A stretch of 64,000 nucleotides of DNA from Burhinus oedicnemus (GCA_008921705.1 VFFE01007653.1:1739245-1803244), one strand, 5' to 3'. Positions 26,720 through 39,357 are shown, numbered from the stretch's first letter. Numbers and translations are program-made. The notes: a model not told the origin generated them from the letters alone.

Positions 26720-29700
26720 GTTTTTCTGTTTTTAAGACTAAGCCAATTGCAGGAAGAGGTGCTGTGGGGCAGGACAAGTTGCAAGGCCCTAAGGTGCTCT
26801 TATGTTATTGTAACAGATCAAGAGAAAAGATAATAGCTAAAAAAAGGAAAAGGGGTTTACAGAGTTCACATCTCATAGTGTGCATCAGTTGTGTACCAAC
26901 ATAAGCCCCTCCGACTCTAAGGGTTTGCCTGCCATGATAGGACCAGAATGACGGTGGCAGTGCAACTACTGAGCCCAGTAGGTCTGTCACCTTGTGCTCA
27001 TTTGGGAGATGGAAGAAGCTGGATGCAAAAGCATCACAGCCTTCAAGGCCTGCATCACAGGAAGCAGCATTCTGATAAGTTTGTGCTTCTCCCACTTCTG
27101 CCGCAATCTCACATCTCTGCTCACACCCCTGCCACAAGTTTCTAGCACATCAGTAACGTGGTGGGCTCTGAATATATTTATGCCTCACAGCGTAGGATTA
27201 AACTCTATTGTTAATCATGACAGCTCACTATGTTTCATCCTTGCCAGGAGTCTTGGCTGGCATACCGTGGTTTCCCTATAACCAGCCCAGTATAACCCCT
27301 TTTGTGTGTGTGTGGGCAAGGTTCCCTACCAGTGCCTGTGTTTTTTGCTGGTCCCTCTTCCTTCCCACTGCCTGCATGCTAGAGCATCCCAGAGTGCTCT
27401 GCCTTCTCCACCGTGCCCCCCCGTCCCCAGGCACAGCCCCCAGGCGGCATACCACCCTTCCCACAGAGCTGGCATGGGACAATTTGCCCACATCACCCAG
27501 AACCAATCAATATAAGCACAGGTACCCAAAAGGGCAGGGAGAGGCAAAGGTGAAAGTACATTTTTGCCAGTGGAAAAATTGTATTTTAGAGGCACAGACT
27601 GGCCCTTGGTTTTTTTGAAACTGTCTGTTTTCTTCGCCTACCAAGTGAAAAAATTATGGGTGTGATTCAGCCTGTCCTGACCATACACCACAATTTGTCT
27701 CAGTGGTTTCTTTCATGGGGAGGCACAGCCCTGATGCAAAGGAAGACAGATCTGAGCCCTGCATCCCTCCTTGTATGTCAGTCACGTGGTGAAAGTGTCA
27801 TTCTGCTATAATGCATGACCCTTATGATTTCTGTAGTATTTCATGTCTTGCTTTTGTCTTGCCAATGTGTAGGATTGAGCAGGCAAAGACAAGTCATTGT
27901 CCTGTAATTGAATGTGCAGACTCCTAGTGCTACGGAAGGGGAAAGGGAACAGGGATTATCTGTATGTTAACTACCTGCGTCTGACTGGTAATTTCATTTG
28001 TAAATTCGTATCTGGTCCCTTCCTCAAGAGGCATCTGAGGTGCTCCGTCTGTCATTATTAGGACATGCAAAATCTGGCAAGGCACTGTAAAATCATCTTG
28101 TTTTGATTCAGAAATCTCACTTCCTATATTTAACAGAATGTTGGTTATTTCCTTCATCTAAATAGCAGAGTAACACCCATGTGGGCTGGATTGACACGAT
28201 AGCTGCCCATCCAGTAGCTGCATGCTACCAGACTTGGGACACACAGAAAACTCTTTCTCTGTGCCACGGAGCATCCTGCAGAGGTTGCTGAGAGCCAGTG
28301 GGGCTGGGAAGAGAGAGGTGGCAAACCTCTGTATGGCATATTGTCTCAAGCCTGGAAGTGCCACAGCAGCATCCACGGACCACTGTGCTGCCTGCCCATG
28401 GGACTTGTTAGTGATAACAGCCTTCATCGGTGACTGCACTGCTTCCAGGCCTGAACTGGCTCATATGGAGGCAGCTCACAAACCTGTGCCCCTGCCCACA
28501 TGCTCTGTGGGCTTGGCTGCTTCTTCCAGTTCGAGCTCCCCACGCACAGCAGAGATGTCACTTTGCAGAGCACCCGCTCAGCTTCAAGCTATCCTCACCT
28601 AACCTGCCTTGGCCATTAGCTACTTTTTCCACCTCAAATGTAACGTCTTATGGCACTGGTGACATTGCCACTTTGTCATTATCCTGAGAAATGCTAATAC
28701 CACCCAGTGCTGTTACATCCTTTCCCCAGAGGAAACCATATTTATTCTTGGGAGAACAGTGATAAGCCCAGCTGCAAAGTCCTTATGCCTGTCAAGTCTG
28801 AGGAAAAGTTGTGCAAAGAATTCCATGTAGAAAAGAGAAACACCCTCTAAGATCATTGTTTTCACCATCTTGAATAACAGAAAAGACATTATATCTAATC
28901 CATCTAGTCTGAGGCTTCTTTGTGCAGCTCCGGACAAGATGGAGGCCAGGGAAGTGAAGCGTCTGCTAGCAGCGGCAGCTAGAACAGCACAACATGGCTC
29001 AGACACCGAGCCCCCAAAATGCAACAAAAGACCCCATCACACCACCTACATAACTGAAAATAAGCAGCATTGTGTGGCAGTGTTTCCACTCCACTGAACT
29101 CATGTCATGTCAGTTGCACTCCCATATTGCACATGCAAAATTTGTCATGAACCAATGCTCATCAGATTGTCCTCCCTCGATTAAAATGTTCCCTAATCCC
29201 TTCCCCAAGTTATAAAATGTAGTTGCAAACGTGCTCATCCACTGCGACTTGCTTTGCTCGGCGCCGGTGGTGTTGCAGTGTTTTCCACCAGCCTGTCCAG
29301 CTGTGAACAGTGGTGCTGGCACCACCACAGCAGCAAGGACTTCCTTCTGGTCAAGGCAGCAGACTGGAAGTATGGATACCCAAGAAAAGCTCCTTGCTCT
29401 GTCAGAGTCTTCCAAGTGACACCAACAAAAGTGTTCAACTTTTCCAGCTGTATCTATGCCATGTTTCTGGCATGAAACTGAATCTGAATTTTAATCCACA
29501 TCCACTTGGTATCCATGCCTCTCCTGGTGAGATAGTGAACCCCTGAAAGCTGTATCTCTTACCTGATGTTTCTACAAAGCCTACCAAAACAGGGCTATGA
29601 TCTCAGCTAAGAATTTCAGACCCTACAATCATAACACAATAAAATATGTTCTTCCTAGTGTCTGAGGTTTTCCTCCACCACAGTCTCCTTCCAGTATTGA

Positions 29701-30046
29701 TAAAATAGCAAAGTTTTTCTGCCCTGGGGTGGTTCTGAGCTGTCACACAAAAGTGGCAGAAATTGTTAGTATTGTACCTTTGCCTCCACAAGCCTCTGGA
29801 GCAACAGCATCCAGACTGAATGTATTGACTTGCCTATTGTAAGAGGAAATTCCAGTAAGAACCTGTTTCTACCAGTTCCATGTGGCTAGCGGAGGCATAG
29901 ATCTTCATGCGGTCTGTTGGTTTCTGGAGCAAATGCTCTTTCTCAGGAAATCAAAAGACACCAATTCAGAATGATAGAAATCAGGAGTCAAAAGATAAAG
30001 AACATTAAGTAGAGGTTAGTAAGGCAAGCAGGGAATTTGGCTTCGT

Positions 30047-30084
30047 GCCATCGAAATGAAAGATAGCCATCAAAATGAAAGGGG
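30047..30084. repeat. Imperfect 19-base tandem duplication
   Basis: GCCATCGAAATGAAAG at 30047-30062 recurs as GCCATCAAAATGAAAG at 30066-30081, 15 of 16 bases identical, at a 19-base period. Confidence 0.85.
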
Positions 30085-30871
30085 CACAAAATAATGGTGA
30101 AATTTTTTATTAAATCTGATGGAGTCAGAAAGGTAAAATACCCTGAATTCAGCCAACCAAGCAAATTTGATCTTTACCAAAAAACACATCTAACACATAA
30201 TAGGGGCACTTCTCGCATTTAATCATATGATGCAGGCCAAATCCAGCTTAAAACATTCCCTATCACTTCATTAAATTTGGCAGATGGCTGAACAAAGCAC
30301 ATTGTACCAAACTCAACTCTCAGTTACATCATTGCCACTGCAACAAAAAATGCAATTGGGTGGCACTGAAGTGATGGGGGGATGCATTTGCCATGTTATT
30401 TGTGTGAAAAAATAGCTGTGCCTTGCTCCCAAAAAGGGCAAAAAGCTTGTCTGTCTCTCCACTTCTGCATGTAACTTTTTACCTATGCACCACTTTCCTA
30501 TTATTTCTGTGAATAGAGCAGACTTCTGTCTCAATAATATGATCAATAGGGTCATTGTCAGGGTCATGGAACTTGTTCCAAAAAGTTTCTATTTACAACT
30601 AGTAGATCAAGTTCTGGGTTGCTGTACGGGCTTTCTGTACTCATGAAGACCACATCAAAAAGATTTGGCACAGTAAGCTGTCTTGAAAATAGAGAGATGT
30701 AGTGTATTAGGCAGCTGAATAATTAATGCAGGCACAACAAGCATGTTAGGTTACCTATTTAACTCTATCAGCAAAATAAATAACTACACACTACTTCCCT
30801 TCCTCAGAAAACAAAGTTTAAGAGGAAATCATTAACGGTAAAGAGTGTCTTTGTTCTTGTGGCACACGTCT

Positions 30872-30895
30872 GTTGAAATGCTCTAGCATTTCAAC
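30872..30895. repeat. 24-base near-perfect palindrome (11-base arms)
   Basis: Arms GTTGAAATGCT (30872-30882) and AGCATTTCAAC (30885-30895) are exact reverse complements around a 2-base centre, CT. As DNA it is a dyad of the kind bound by a dimeric factor. As RNA it would need to open a few central pairs to form a loop. Confidence 0.85.
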
Positions 30896-32884
30896 ATTTC
30901 AAGGGGGTTCTTCAAAATAAGGGAGGGACTCCCATTGGCAGCAGAACGTTCAGGATCAGAGCTGAAAGGTCATCTTTTAATTAGCAATTTTCATATAAGT
31001 GAACCCTAGCTCATTACGGAGCTATCCTATTCTCTCTCGTTCTTTACATTCTTCCTAACTTTAAGCATTTAATAGGAAAGGCATTATAAACCAAGGTGAA
31101 AACAATTGTAAATTATTCTTTTGCTGTGATTCAAATAAAACCTTGTACTTTGATGAAGCTCGTGGAGGAGTGGTTGTTTTCATTGTGTCCATATGGGGGT
31201 TTAGCTATCCAGCACTGGATAACTGAATCTTATTACACGCCTGGGTGTGTTGGTCTGCTGTCCGCTGTCTCTGAACACCATTAGAGATGCTGGCCTAGCT
31301 GGATGTGATTTGACCAGAGGTGAGCAGACTTTGCACTGCCTATATCAAGAGACATATAGGTGTGTTCTTCTGGCATTTAAGAAAATACTGGCATTGAGAA
31401 AATACTTCAGTTCATCTCCACAAATGTTTAAATTATGGTTTCTTTGATGGGCAAGGTCAAAGGGATTTTTATTTTGCATGCGTGCCATTTTAGTGACCTC
31501 ATTACACACAGTGACGGTTTCTGTCACATCTTTTTGCTGCCCAACCATAACTTTTCCTTTTAAAAATAGATAGTGTACAAAAGGGATATGGAAAGTATTT
31601 TCTAGGATATTGCTCAATATGTTCAGTGTTGTGGCCTGGAGTATTACATGACCTGAAGGAAGGAGAATTTACAGTATGTCAGAGTGATTTTGATTAAAAA
31701 ATATGTCCAGATTTATGAGAATGGCATGGCTGAATGGCTCAGAGCTTCATGGAAGAATATGTTGAATTTAGGAATTGAAGACACAAACTAGGTTTTTATG
31801 AGTTTCCAGTGATGCTGTCAAACAATTTAACTGGAAGGAGGCAGGGTAATATTTAGTATCTATTTCAAAATGGGTCTTAGAAGCTATTTCTTTTTGGTAT
31901 AGCATCACGGTACAGTATTTGATGAATACATCAGGTAACTTAGCACCATTACAATATTAAAAAAAAAGAGCCAAACAGCAAGATATTTACATACTCTTGC
32001 ACATTCAAGCAAATAGGCTAATTGCGAGTCACCATATAGACCTTAGGCTGCCTTTACCTCATCCCCAGAAAATAAGGGAAAGATTCACACACCTCCTGAG
32101 CTAGCAAAATCCCAGTTTGAAGCAGCTTCTCACTAGAGTTAGCAGGGCAAGGAAAAATACCCCAAACTTAGCAAAAATGTGTCAGCTCCCACTGGACAAA
32201 AGAAGAATCAGACCTTGTCTGCACACACAGCAACAGGCAGTGACCTGTGCTTCCTGTCTCACCCTCTGCTGTCTGCCTGCAGATGAGGTGACTTTGCAGT
32301 GACTTTTCATCTCCCAACCTCCAAATCAGCTAGAGAAAGTCATATGTCACAGCATGTAATTAAGCAGGAGATAGGCTGACTGAAGGATGAGTGCAATTAA
32401 ATGCTGGAAGGGAGGGGAGCAGAACTAGATGAGGCCACTACATGATAAGAATGTGTTTATCTGTCACATCTTTCACAATGCTCAGGCACCTAAAGGAAAT
32501 AAATTATGGCAGACTCCATATTAGCCACCGAATAGCCAACCTTGTACGTTTTATCAAGTAAGTAGAAATATGTATTTCATCACAATCACACCTTCACACT
32601 GACCTGGAATTGGAGCTCTGTAATTACATATTATCTCTGGGTTTTGGTACCTTAGGGCCTTGTAAAACAGGAAATAATTAATCTAATTGCTAACTGCAAG
32701 AAACAAATTTTGCAAAGCTGCTCAGAACTGCTGCTTCTTCAGAGCAGAACACTGTTCAACAGGAAAAGTGCTACTATAGTTAAAGTCTATTAAATAATCC
32801 AACATGAGCTTGGGTGTGCGAAGGATAAAAGATATGATTAAACCTGATTCCTTTAGTTTTTGTATTAGTTGAACTAAAATAAAT

Positions 32885-32904
32885 ACCCTCTGAACTCAGA
32901 GGGT
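32885..32904. repeat. Hairpin at the 5' edge of a CR1 copy
   Basis: ACCCTCTGA (32885-32893) and TCAGAGGGT (32896-32904) are exact reverse complements with AC between. The right arm looks like CR1 sequence and the left arm looks like flank, so the inverted repeat straddles the 5' truncation junction. Confidence 0.75.
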
Positions 32905-33756
32905 TGTGATTAATGGAGCAGTGTCAAGTTGGAGGTCTGTAACCAGTGGTGTCCCCCAGGGGTCAATACTTGGCCCGATCTTGTTCAATATATTCATCAA
33001 CGACCTGGATGAGGGGACAGAGTGTATCCTCAGCAAGTTTGCTGATGATACCAAACTGGGAGGGGTGGCTGACACTCCAGAGGGCCACGCTGCCATCCAG
33101 CGTGACCTGGACAGGCTGGAGTGCTGGGCAGAGAAGAACATAATGAGGTTCAACAGGAGAAAGTGTAGGGTCCTGCACCTGGGGAGGAAGAATGCTAGGC
33201 ACCAATATAGGCTAGGGGTGGACCTGCTGGAAAGCAGTTCTGAGGAGAAGGATCTGGGGCTCCCCAGCTCAAGCGGGACGGGGAACTACTGGAGAGAGTC
33301 CAGCGTAGGGCAACAAAGATGACTGGAGGATTGGAGCACCTCCCTTATGAGGAAAGGCTGAGAGAGCTGGGAACTCTTTAGCCTGGAGAAGAGAAGGCTG
33401 AGGGGAGACCTTATTCTTGTTTATAAGTATTGAAAGGGTGGGTTGAAGGAGGATGGAGGCAGACTCTTTTCAGTGATTCCCAGTGACAGGACGAGGGGCA
33501 ACAGGCACAAGCTGGAACATAGGAAGTTCCATTCAAACATAAGAAAAAACTTCTTTATGGTGAGGGTGACGGAGCACTGGAACAGGCTGCCCAGGGAGGT
33601 TGTGGAGTCCCCTTCTCTGGAGATTTTCAAGACCCGCCTGGATGCAGTCCTGAGTAATGTGCTCTAGGCATTCCTGCATCAGCAGGGGAGTTGGACTAGA
33701 TGATCTCTAGAGGTCCCTTCCAACTCTGAAAATTCTGTGATTCCATGATTCCGTGA
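32890..33756 (+). mobile_element. CR1 LINE, 3' part, 5'-truncated, internally deleted
   Basis: The best-preserved CR1 copy here, and the only one on the plus strand. It begins inside the reverse transcriptase region (TTGTGATTAATGGAGCAGTG, then the SGVPQG block). It runs to a full 3' end, with GGACTAGATGATCTCTAGAGG, GTCCCTTCCAACTCTG and three imperfect octamers at 33732-33755 (ATTCTGTG, ATTCCATG, ATTCCGTG). At about 33.256 kb it jumps from the 'EEKDLG' codons straight to the 'APQFKK'-equivalent codons. From my knowledge of the family, roughly 200 bases encoding the intervening stretch are missing. No target-site duplication is evident, as is usual for CR1. Confidence 0.96.
32906..33667 (+). 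pseudogene. CR1 ORF2 remnant: reverse transcriptase palm and C-terminus, disrupted
   Basis: In the family this protein nicks DNA and copies CR1 RNA at the target. Codons from 32906 give [19 protein letters not shown] (residues 15-33 of the open stretch), the RT block before the catalytic box. FADDTKLGG follows, with FADD at 33038-33049 holding two metal-binding aspartates. The stretch continues through 'KCRVLHLG' to 'EEKDLG' and then changes frame at the internal deletion, ending at 33322. A second length change near 33.37 kb shifts the frame again, so 33443-33667 returns to the original frame and reads '[15 protein letters not shown]', '[13 protein letters not shown]' and '[10 protein letters not shown]', the C-terminal CR1 block. 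The endonuclease domain, the first RT blocks and ORF1 are absent. It cannot be functional. Confidence 0.93.
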
Positions 33757-35055
33757 AATAGACACATAGGAGGAAAGGGGAATAGGCACAGAGAGTGCAG
33801 CATTCTGCCATGATTGAAGTCCATAGCAAAATTCCACTAATGCTGAGGGGTTGGAAAGGATCCTGTCTTCCCAGGAGAGGTCTTAAAATACAAGGAGTAC
33901 CTGTGATTTCAAAGGGTGTAGAAGTTTGAAGAGTGGCTAATGAGATTCTTTTTCCAAGAACAGAGAGCTGCAAACAGCTCAAAAGAATTAATTCCAACTT
34001 CACATTGTCGATAGGCACAGGAATGGGGGGAAAAGCTCTAGGACAACATCTTAAAAGCCTAAAATTGTCTTACGGGTTGAATGTAAGCCATGGGATGAAA
34101 GCAGTGGGACAGACTTTGTTTCAGCTTTGCAGAAGCATTCCCCTGGAAATTAAACCTGAAAATGTAAAATCCCTTCTCCATGGCAGGGTTATGTAAATGG
34201 AAGAGCAGAGCCAGGACTTTCCGGGGGGTGCCAGTGGAAGCCTTCACCGGGAAGACAGTAGGAGCATATGGAAAGAGAACAAGGCATTCCCTCCAAGGTG
34301 AAGGTGGGGCAGGTTCTCTCCCTTGCTACACAGCAATGTGCTTCCACACCCAGGGTGATGTTTAGGCTTGACTCCAACTGCAGCTTTTCAATTTATTTTG
34401 GGGAATACCTCAGGAGGGTGAGAGGGCTCCTAGCACAGCGACAGCCACCCAGATCCCCAGCTCCCTCACACACGTACTGCCCACATACCTCCAAAGGGAC
34501 CTGCATGCAAAGAGTCAGGAGCCTGGCAAGGGTTATGGGCAGAGTAACTGCAGCACTGAGAAAGGTGATAGTTTAAAAGGAAATAGCAATTTGATGTGTA
34601 ATCGGCTGAGATCCCTTATTTTTTGCCCACAAAAGTACTAATCATCATCGTCATAACTGAACCCACAGAGCACTTTCAGTAGCAACTCTGCATGGAAGAA
34701 GACTGCCACCTTCCTGTTTTTAAACCAGACCCCCCAGTCATCCTTTCACCAGCAGCCTGTGCTCCTTTTGCAGTTTTTAATACACCCAGCTCACAATCCT
34801 ACTCTTTTACAACTTTACTAGACAAATTATCATTGAGATATAAATGCAAAGCAGGAGAAAACTACTGAAAAGAGCATGGATCTGACTCCAGTATAAAAGA
34901 AGGGCTGTGCTAATTTGCCGGAAATTCCATTTTCTCCCCTCTCTCTCAAAACCGTGTACAAATTAGACATTTACATGATAGATGAGTATGTTCCTTTCTT
35001 AGGGAAAGTACTCTGCTGGAACTTGGAGCTCTGGTAAGTTCCATGTAATGTGGCC

Positions 35056-35069
35056 GTTGCCAAGGAAAC
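35056..35069 (+). promoter_or_regulatory. RFX X-box-like site
   Basis: GTTGCCAAGGAAAC matches the RFX consensus GTNRCCNNRGYAAC at all but one position (A at the Y). RFX factors bind such sites in ciliary and other genes. A single match in 64 kb is not strong evidence on its own. The 14-base word CCGTTGCCAAGGAA that includes it also occurs at 13641-13654. Confidence 0.35.
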
Positions 35070-35512
35070 TACTTGTTCTTAATTGAATAGTAGAGAAAAT
35101 ATTTGTGTAACTTATTGGCACATAAATTAAGGTTGCCCTTGAGCAGCCTTAAACTCACACAACCTTTTTTTTTAACCAAATCGTCCTAGTTTCTTAGATT
35201 TTCTTTTAATGCACAAAAAACACATCAGAGCCACAAGATGCCAGGGCCCTCTTCCCTGACTCTGACAACTCTTAAAGTTGCATGATGCTTAACTTCAACA
35301 CCTAAAAGAGAAACAGCTTGATTATTACAGAGAAGATGACAATAAAATGCCAAGCAAGTATGGGCTAAGCAGGAAAAAGGTAATAAAAGAAACTGCTGCC
35401 GATAAAAATTCTCCCAAAAAGAATGGTAATGGTGATGATAACCTCAGTTTGTCAACACTGCTGTAGCTCTACTGAAGTCAATAGATTCATGCTGATTTAC
35501 ATCTGCTGAGTC

Positions 35513-35527
35513 TTTTTTTTTTTTTTT
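35513..35527. repeat. Poly-T run (15 T)
   Basis: Fifteen uninterrupted T after 'gctgagtc'. No mobile element is recognised beside it. Confidence 0.88.
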
Positions 35528-38207
35528 GTCTTCACACTGTCACTGGTTTTTAATATTTATTCAAGTTAGTATTCGTTTCTGAAGGACAAAAGAAGTGGTT
35601 TTCTAAAGCAAGGATTGTCTTTCATGCAAAATTGGAGAAGCTATAAAACCCCAAGACAGGCTGGTTAAGTTAAGTGGTCCTCTGCTGCTACTGATGTGCA
35701 GGAACCAGAGACTTTGCACAGCTTCTTAGCAAGGGAAAAAGTGGGACAGAGGTGGATAAGACCACCTTATCCTTAACTTTCCATTCCCTGTATGCCTCCT
35801 CCCTGGGATGTTACTGGGAAATAGGGGAGCATCATGGGCCAGGTATACCAACTGCTGAAGGCGCACGCTGAGTTCAGTCATTCTTTTTCAGTTGTTTCTG
35901 GCAGAAAAAAAGCACACTTAATATCTTGCTCTTTAACAGGAACTGTCAGTAGGGAGGCCTCTGGTAACCAAATAATAGATTATGCTGCTCAAAAACCACG
36001 CATTTTTCCTTTCTTTATCTGTCTGATACATAGAATGCTCATCAAATTTCATCTATAATATTTCAAAATGTTAATGTTTAATTTACTTGAAGCTTCTCTG
36101 GAAAGGTCTCATTAAAGCGCTTTACAGAATGGAGGTAATAAAGTAAGGGTAATTAGACCGGGATCTTGTAAGGAATCAGTTAACACCAGCAAACATTAAA
36201 CTAAACTATTTCACTCTCTCTTGGTAAACTGTCTTCTCTTAAGCCATGGTCCTACTATTTTGGACATGAGGAATGGTTCTTCCATTTGTCAGGTCCTGCA
36301 GCAGACCAGTCATCATCCTGGACTGCAGGACTCCTAGGACACAGCTGCTATACTAGATGTCTGAAAAAATGCCTTTAAATAATAGACCACTGTAATAATT
36401 CTCTTGTAGTTCCTCGCCACTAATTGATTTCATTTTCATAATGAAATGTGGCTTTTAAAGTTCAACCAAAAAGCAGATTCTTATCCAAGTGACTCCTCCT
36501 TCCATTAAAGATGAGGGAGGATAGTGGTGAGTGTGGTGTCCTTTCAGTCAGTGATGCGTTAGTGCAGACTCTATACATTCAGATAACTGAGGATAAATGT
36601 TGGTTAATTCAGGGTTACATGCCTGTCAGATAAACCCTCTGAATAAAAATGTGGCAAGATGCTATAAAACCAGGGCAGGGAGCCCAAACAGCATCATATA
36701 GGTGACCCTGTCATTTAAGTTGAACTTGTATTAATAATGGTCCTTAACAAGCTGTCAATCTCTAGGGAGAGGCTTTTGTGCCTTTTCCCTGATGCTTTTG
36801 TGTTCGCTTACTCGATGGCCACAAATCAGCCCTAGCTGAGTTGCGGTCAGTCCTAGGGCAGCTTGGGAAAACTGAAGCTTCTTTCTCCTTGTCTTCCCTG
36901 TGCTCTTGCTTTTTTCCCCTTTCTTTGCCTTTCACTGCCACACAAATCATAAAAATTGCAGGATGGGAGTCAAGCTGCGTAAAACAAGCAGACTCTAGTT
37001 TCCTCTTTGTTTCAGTGTAGAGCACAGATGGGAGGGGGGAAACTGCTGTTCCACTGAGATAATTGCCATTAGAGTAGAAAATCCAGAAGTATCCCGATGG
37101 CACTGGGAAACAGAGGTTGTTTTTTCAGTTATTAGGAAATCCAAATGGATTTCTTAATACCTGCTGAAAAGTAAGAGCAACCAAGTCACTGAGTAGTTAA
37201 GCTCTGCTCCACTTTTCCTACCTTTTCCTGTTCAATTAAAAACAAAAATAAACCAAAAACCCCACCATGGTGAGGACCAGAAAAAAATCTGCAGGTTTCG
37301 ACAGGCTGAAACAAAGCCTGGTACTCTCAAAACCTTGTGGCCACTAGTGCACTGGTAAAGGAAAGAAGGATGGCTTGATCTTCCTCCATCACCCATTCCT
37401 GTCTGCTGGTGGCCTATTCCTGCACTTCAAGCAACTGAAGCACAGAGAGAGAAGTGCAAAGCGTACCTGGGGTAAGGACACTGGTATCAACAACACTCTC
37501 AGAGTAGTATTCTCTGCTACTGTAGGCTACAGTGACACAGAGCGAGTTTCTCACTTGGCTCATTAAGCTTGGTTTGAGGCTTGTCTCAAGACTGGGCTTG
37601 CTCACTGTCTATGATCCAGCCCTTCAGACACAGCATCTAAGAGGTCACCACGGTGTAAACTCCAGCAGGCTCTGCAGACCACAGGCCACAGTGTCTCCTG
37701 TGTGTTGTAGGCTCCAACCTGCCTCTTCATACAATCTGGGTGGACGCAAGGCAGAGCCAAGCACACACCCGCCCTCAAGGCTTTAAGCCCTGTCTGCAGC
37801 CCCACTGTAGGCAGCAAGGTGGACAGACAGCATGGGACTTACAGACCACATCTGGTGATGCCTCTTCCCCAGCCCAGCTCACAATGTGGTGCAACATGAC
37901 CTGTGCTGCCCAATTGTTCTTGCTGAGCTTGGCTGCACCCTGTGCTCCAGCACCGCCATCAAAGCAGCATACAATAGCAAAGGTGTTTGCAGAAAGGTTT
38001 CTGCTCAGTCTACCCAGTCTCACTAGATTAAATCCTTTAGCATATGTGCAGTTTACTTTGATTTGCATTGAAAGTCACAGTTTACGTAGCGACTGCAATA
38101 CTGGTTTGGGCTCTGACAACTCTCTAGACATTTCACTAGTCTAAAATCCCTGTTGTAGAGGAGTTTAAGCACTTTTAGCAGCTGGCAGGTCTTACGAGAC
38201 GTAGAGG

Positions 38208-38236
38208 TGAGGGGAGGAGAAGGAGGAGAGAGAAAA
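38208..38236 (+). repeat. Purine-only tract
   Basis: A GA-rich stretch of GAGGGG, GGAGAAGGAGGAGAGAGAAAA-type words, nearly free of pyrimidines. Such tracts can form triplex DNA, but this one has no clear mirror symmetry. Confidence 0.5.
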
Positions 38237-39357
38237 TACTCCTTTTCTTTCAAGTACCTTCTTACCCAACTTGCGTGCAGTTGCCCATAATGACCGGGAC
38301 CATGGATGTCCCTACTTAATAGAATAAGATGGACTTGGCTCTTTGAGATGGGAATTCAGATGACCTTTGTTAGCCATCAACATTTTTGTTTTCTCCTTCA
38401 CTCTCGCGTATGCATGTTTCCTGTTTGGAATGGAGCTGTTTCCTATGAAAATTGTATTTGCCCTTGAATACTCAACATCACAAAAATAACTTAAAACCCA
38501 TAGCTAGTGTAATGGTCGAGACAGAAAAAAAGCTAAGCATCATCTCAGCACCAACACATAGAGGACAGCAGATTTGCAGGTGAACCACATTTAGTTTCAC
38601 CCGCACTGTGTTTGCAGCAACTTCTGCTCCAGATTCTGTTTCTTTTTTTGCCATTGGTATGAGCAAAGCACTTTCTCCCTCTGTTCCTGTGTTCTGATTG
38701 GTGCTACCACTGGGTTAATAATCCATACGGACATTTTGGTATTGTGAGAAGCACTTAAGTTGTGTAAAGAGCTTTGGCATCTCAGGTGAAAGGACATTTA
38801 GAAGTGAAAAGTATTTTATTACCATTGTTATTGGCTTGTTTGAAAAGCAAACCTCAGCCTGACAAGACTCTGCTAAACAAACACCACCCCATGCTTGAGA
38901 GGCAGCAAAGCACAAATCAATTAGAGAAATGACCTACCTCTACAAACTTTGGGAACTGAATAAACCCAAATTCCACCTTTGGTTGTTAACAAGCCTAGTA
39001 AAGTGATGAAAGTCTTCTTTTCCCTTGCTTACTTTAGTTAGGTGTAGCTTTTTTCACAGTCAAGATTGTTCTCTTTTCAGCCTAATTGTTCTCTGTATGT
39101 CTTATAACATGATTTTTGAAAAGAAAATGAACTGAAGCAGCTAATTGTAGTGATCTACTTGCATAACAGTATACCCAAAATAAGGAGCTGACTAAGGAGC
39201 CTTCTCATCAACTTTGGTGTGCCCAGTGATGTCTGGTCTCATTTTTGTTTCTTGAGCCACGCTTTGCTCACAGGTAAGGCATCTTCTGTTTGAAAAGATG
39301 CATGGTAAAGAGTTACTTCCTTCATTTCCAGCTCTCCTTCCTCTACAGTTTTACACC

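Larger units (their letters stand above)
26720..32884. other. Unique non-coding DNA
   Basis: No exon or interspersed repeat recognised. A C-rich patch lies at about 27.38-27.46 kb. A slightly GC-richer zone at about 28.15-29.05 kb contains only unrecognised ORFs of at most 126 codons, on both strands. Two small structures are listed separately: a 19-base tandem duplication near 30.06 kb and a 24-base near-palindrome near 30.88 kb. Confidence 0.5.

Noticed and set aside
26330..26833. 167-codon plus-strand ORF
   Set aside because: It lies antisense to a CR1 copy for about 390 bases and then runs into unique flank; not a gene.
32890..33756. Target-site duplication around the CR1 copy
   Set aside because: No matching direct repeat flanks the element. 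CR1 insertions commonly lack one.
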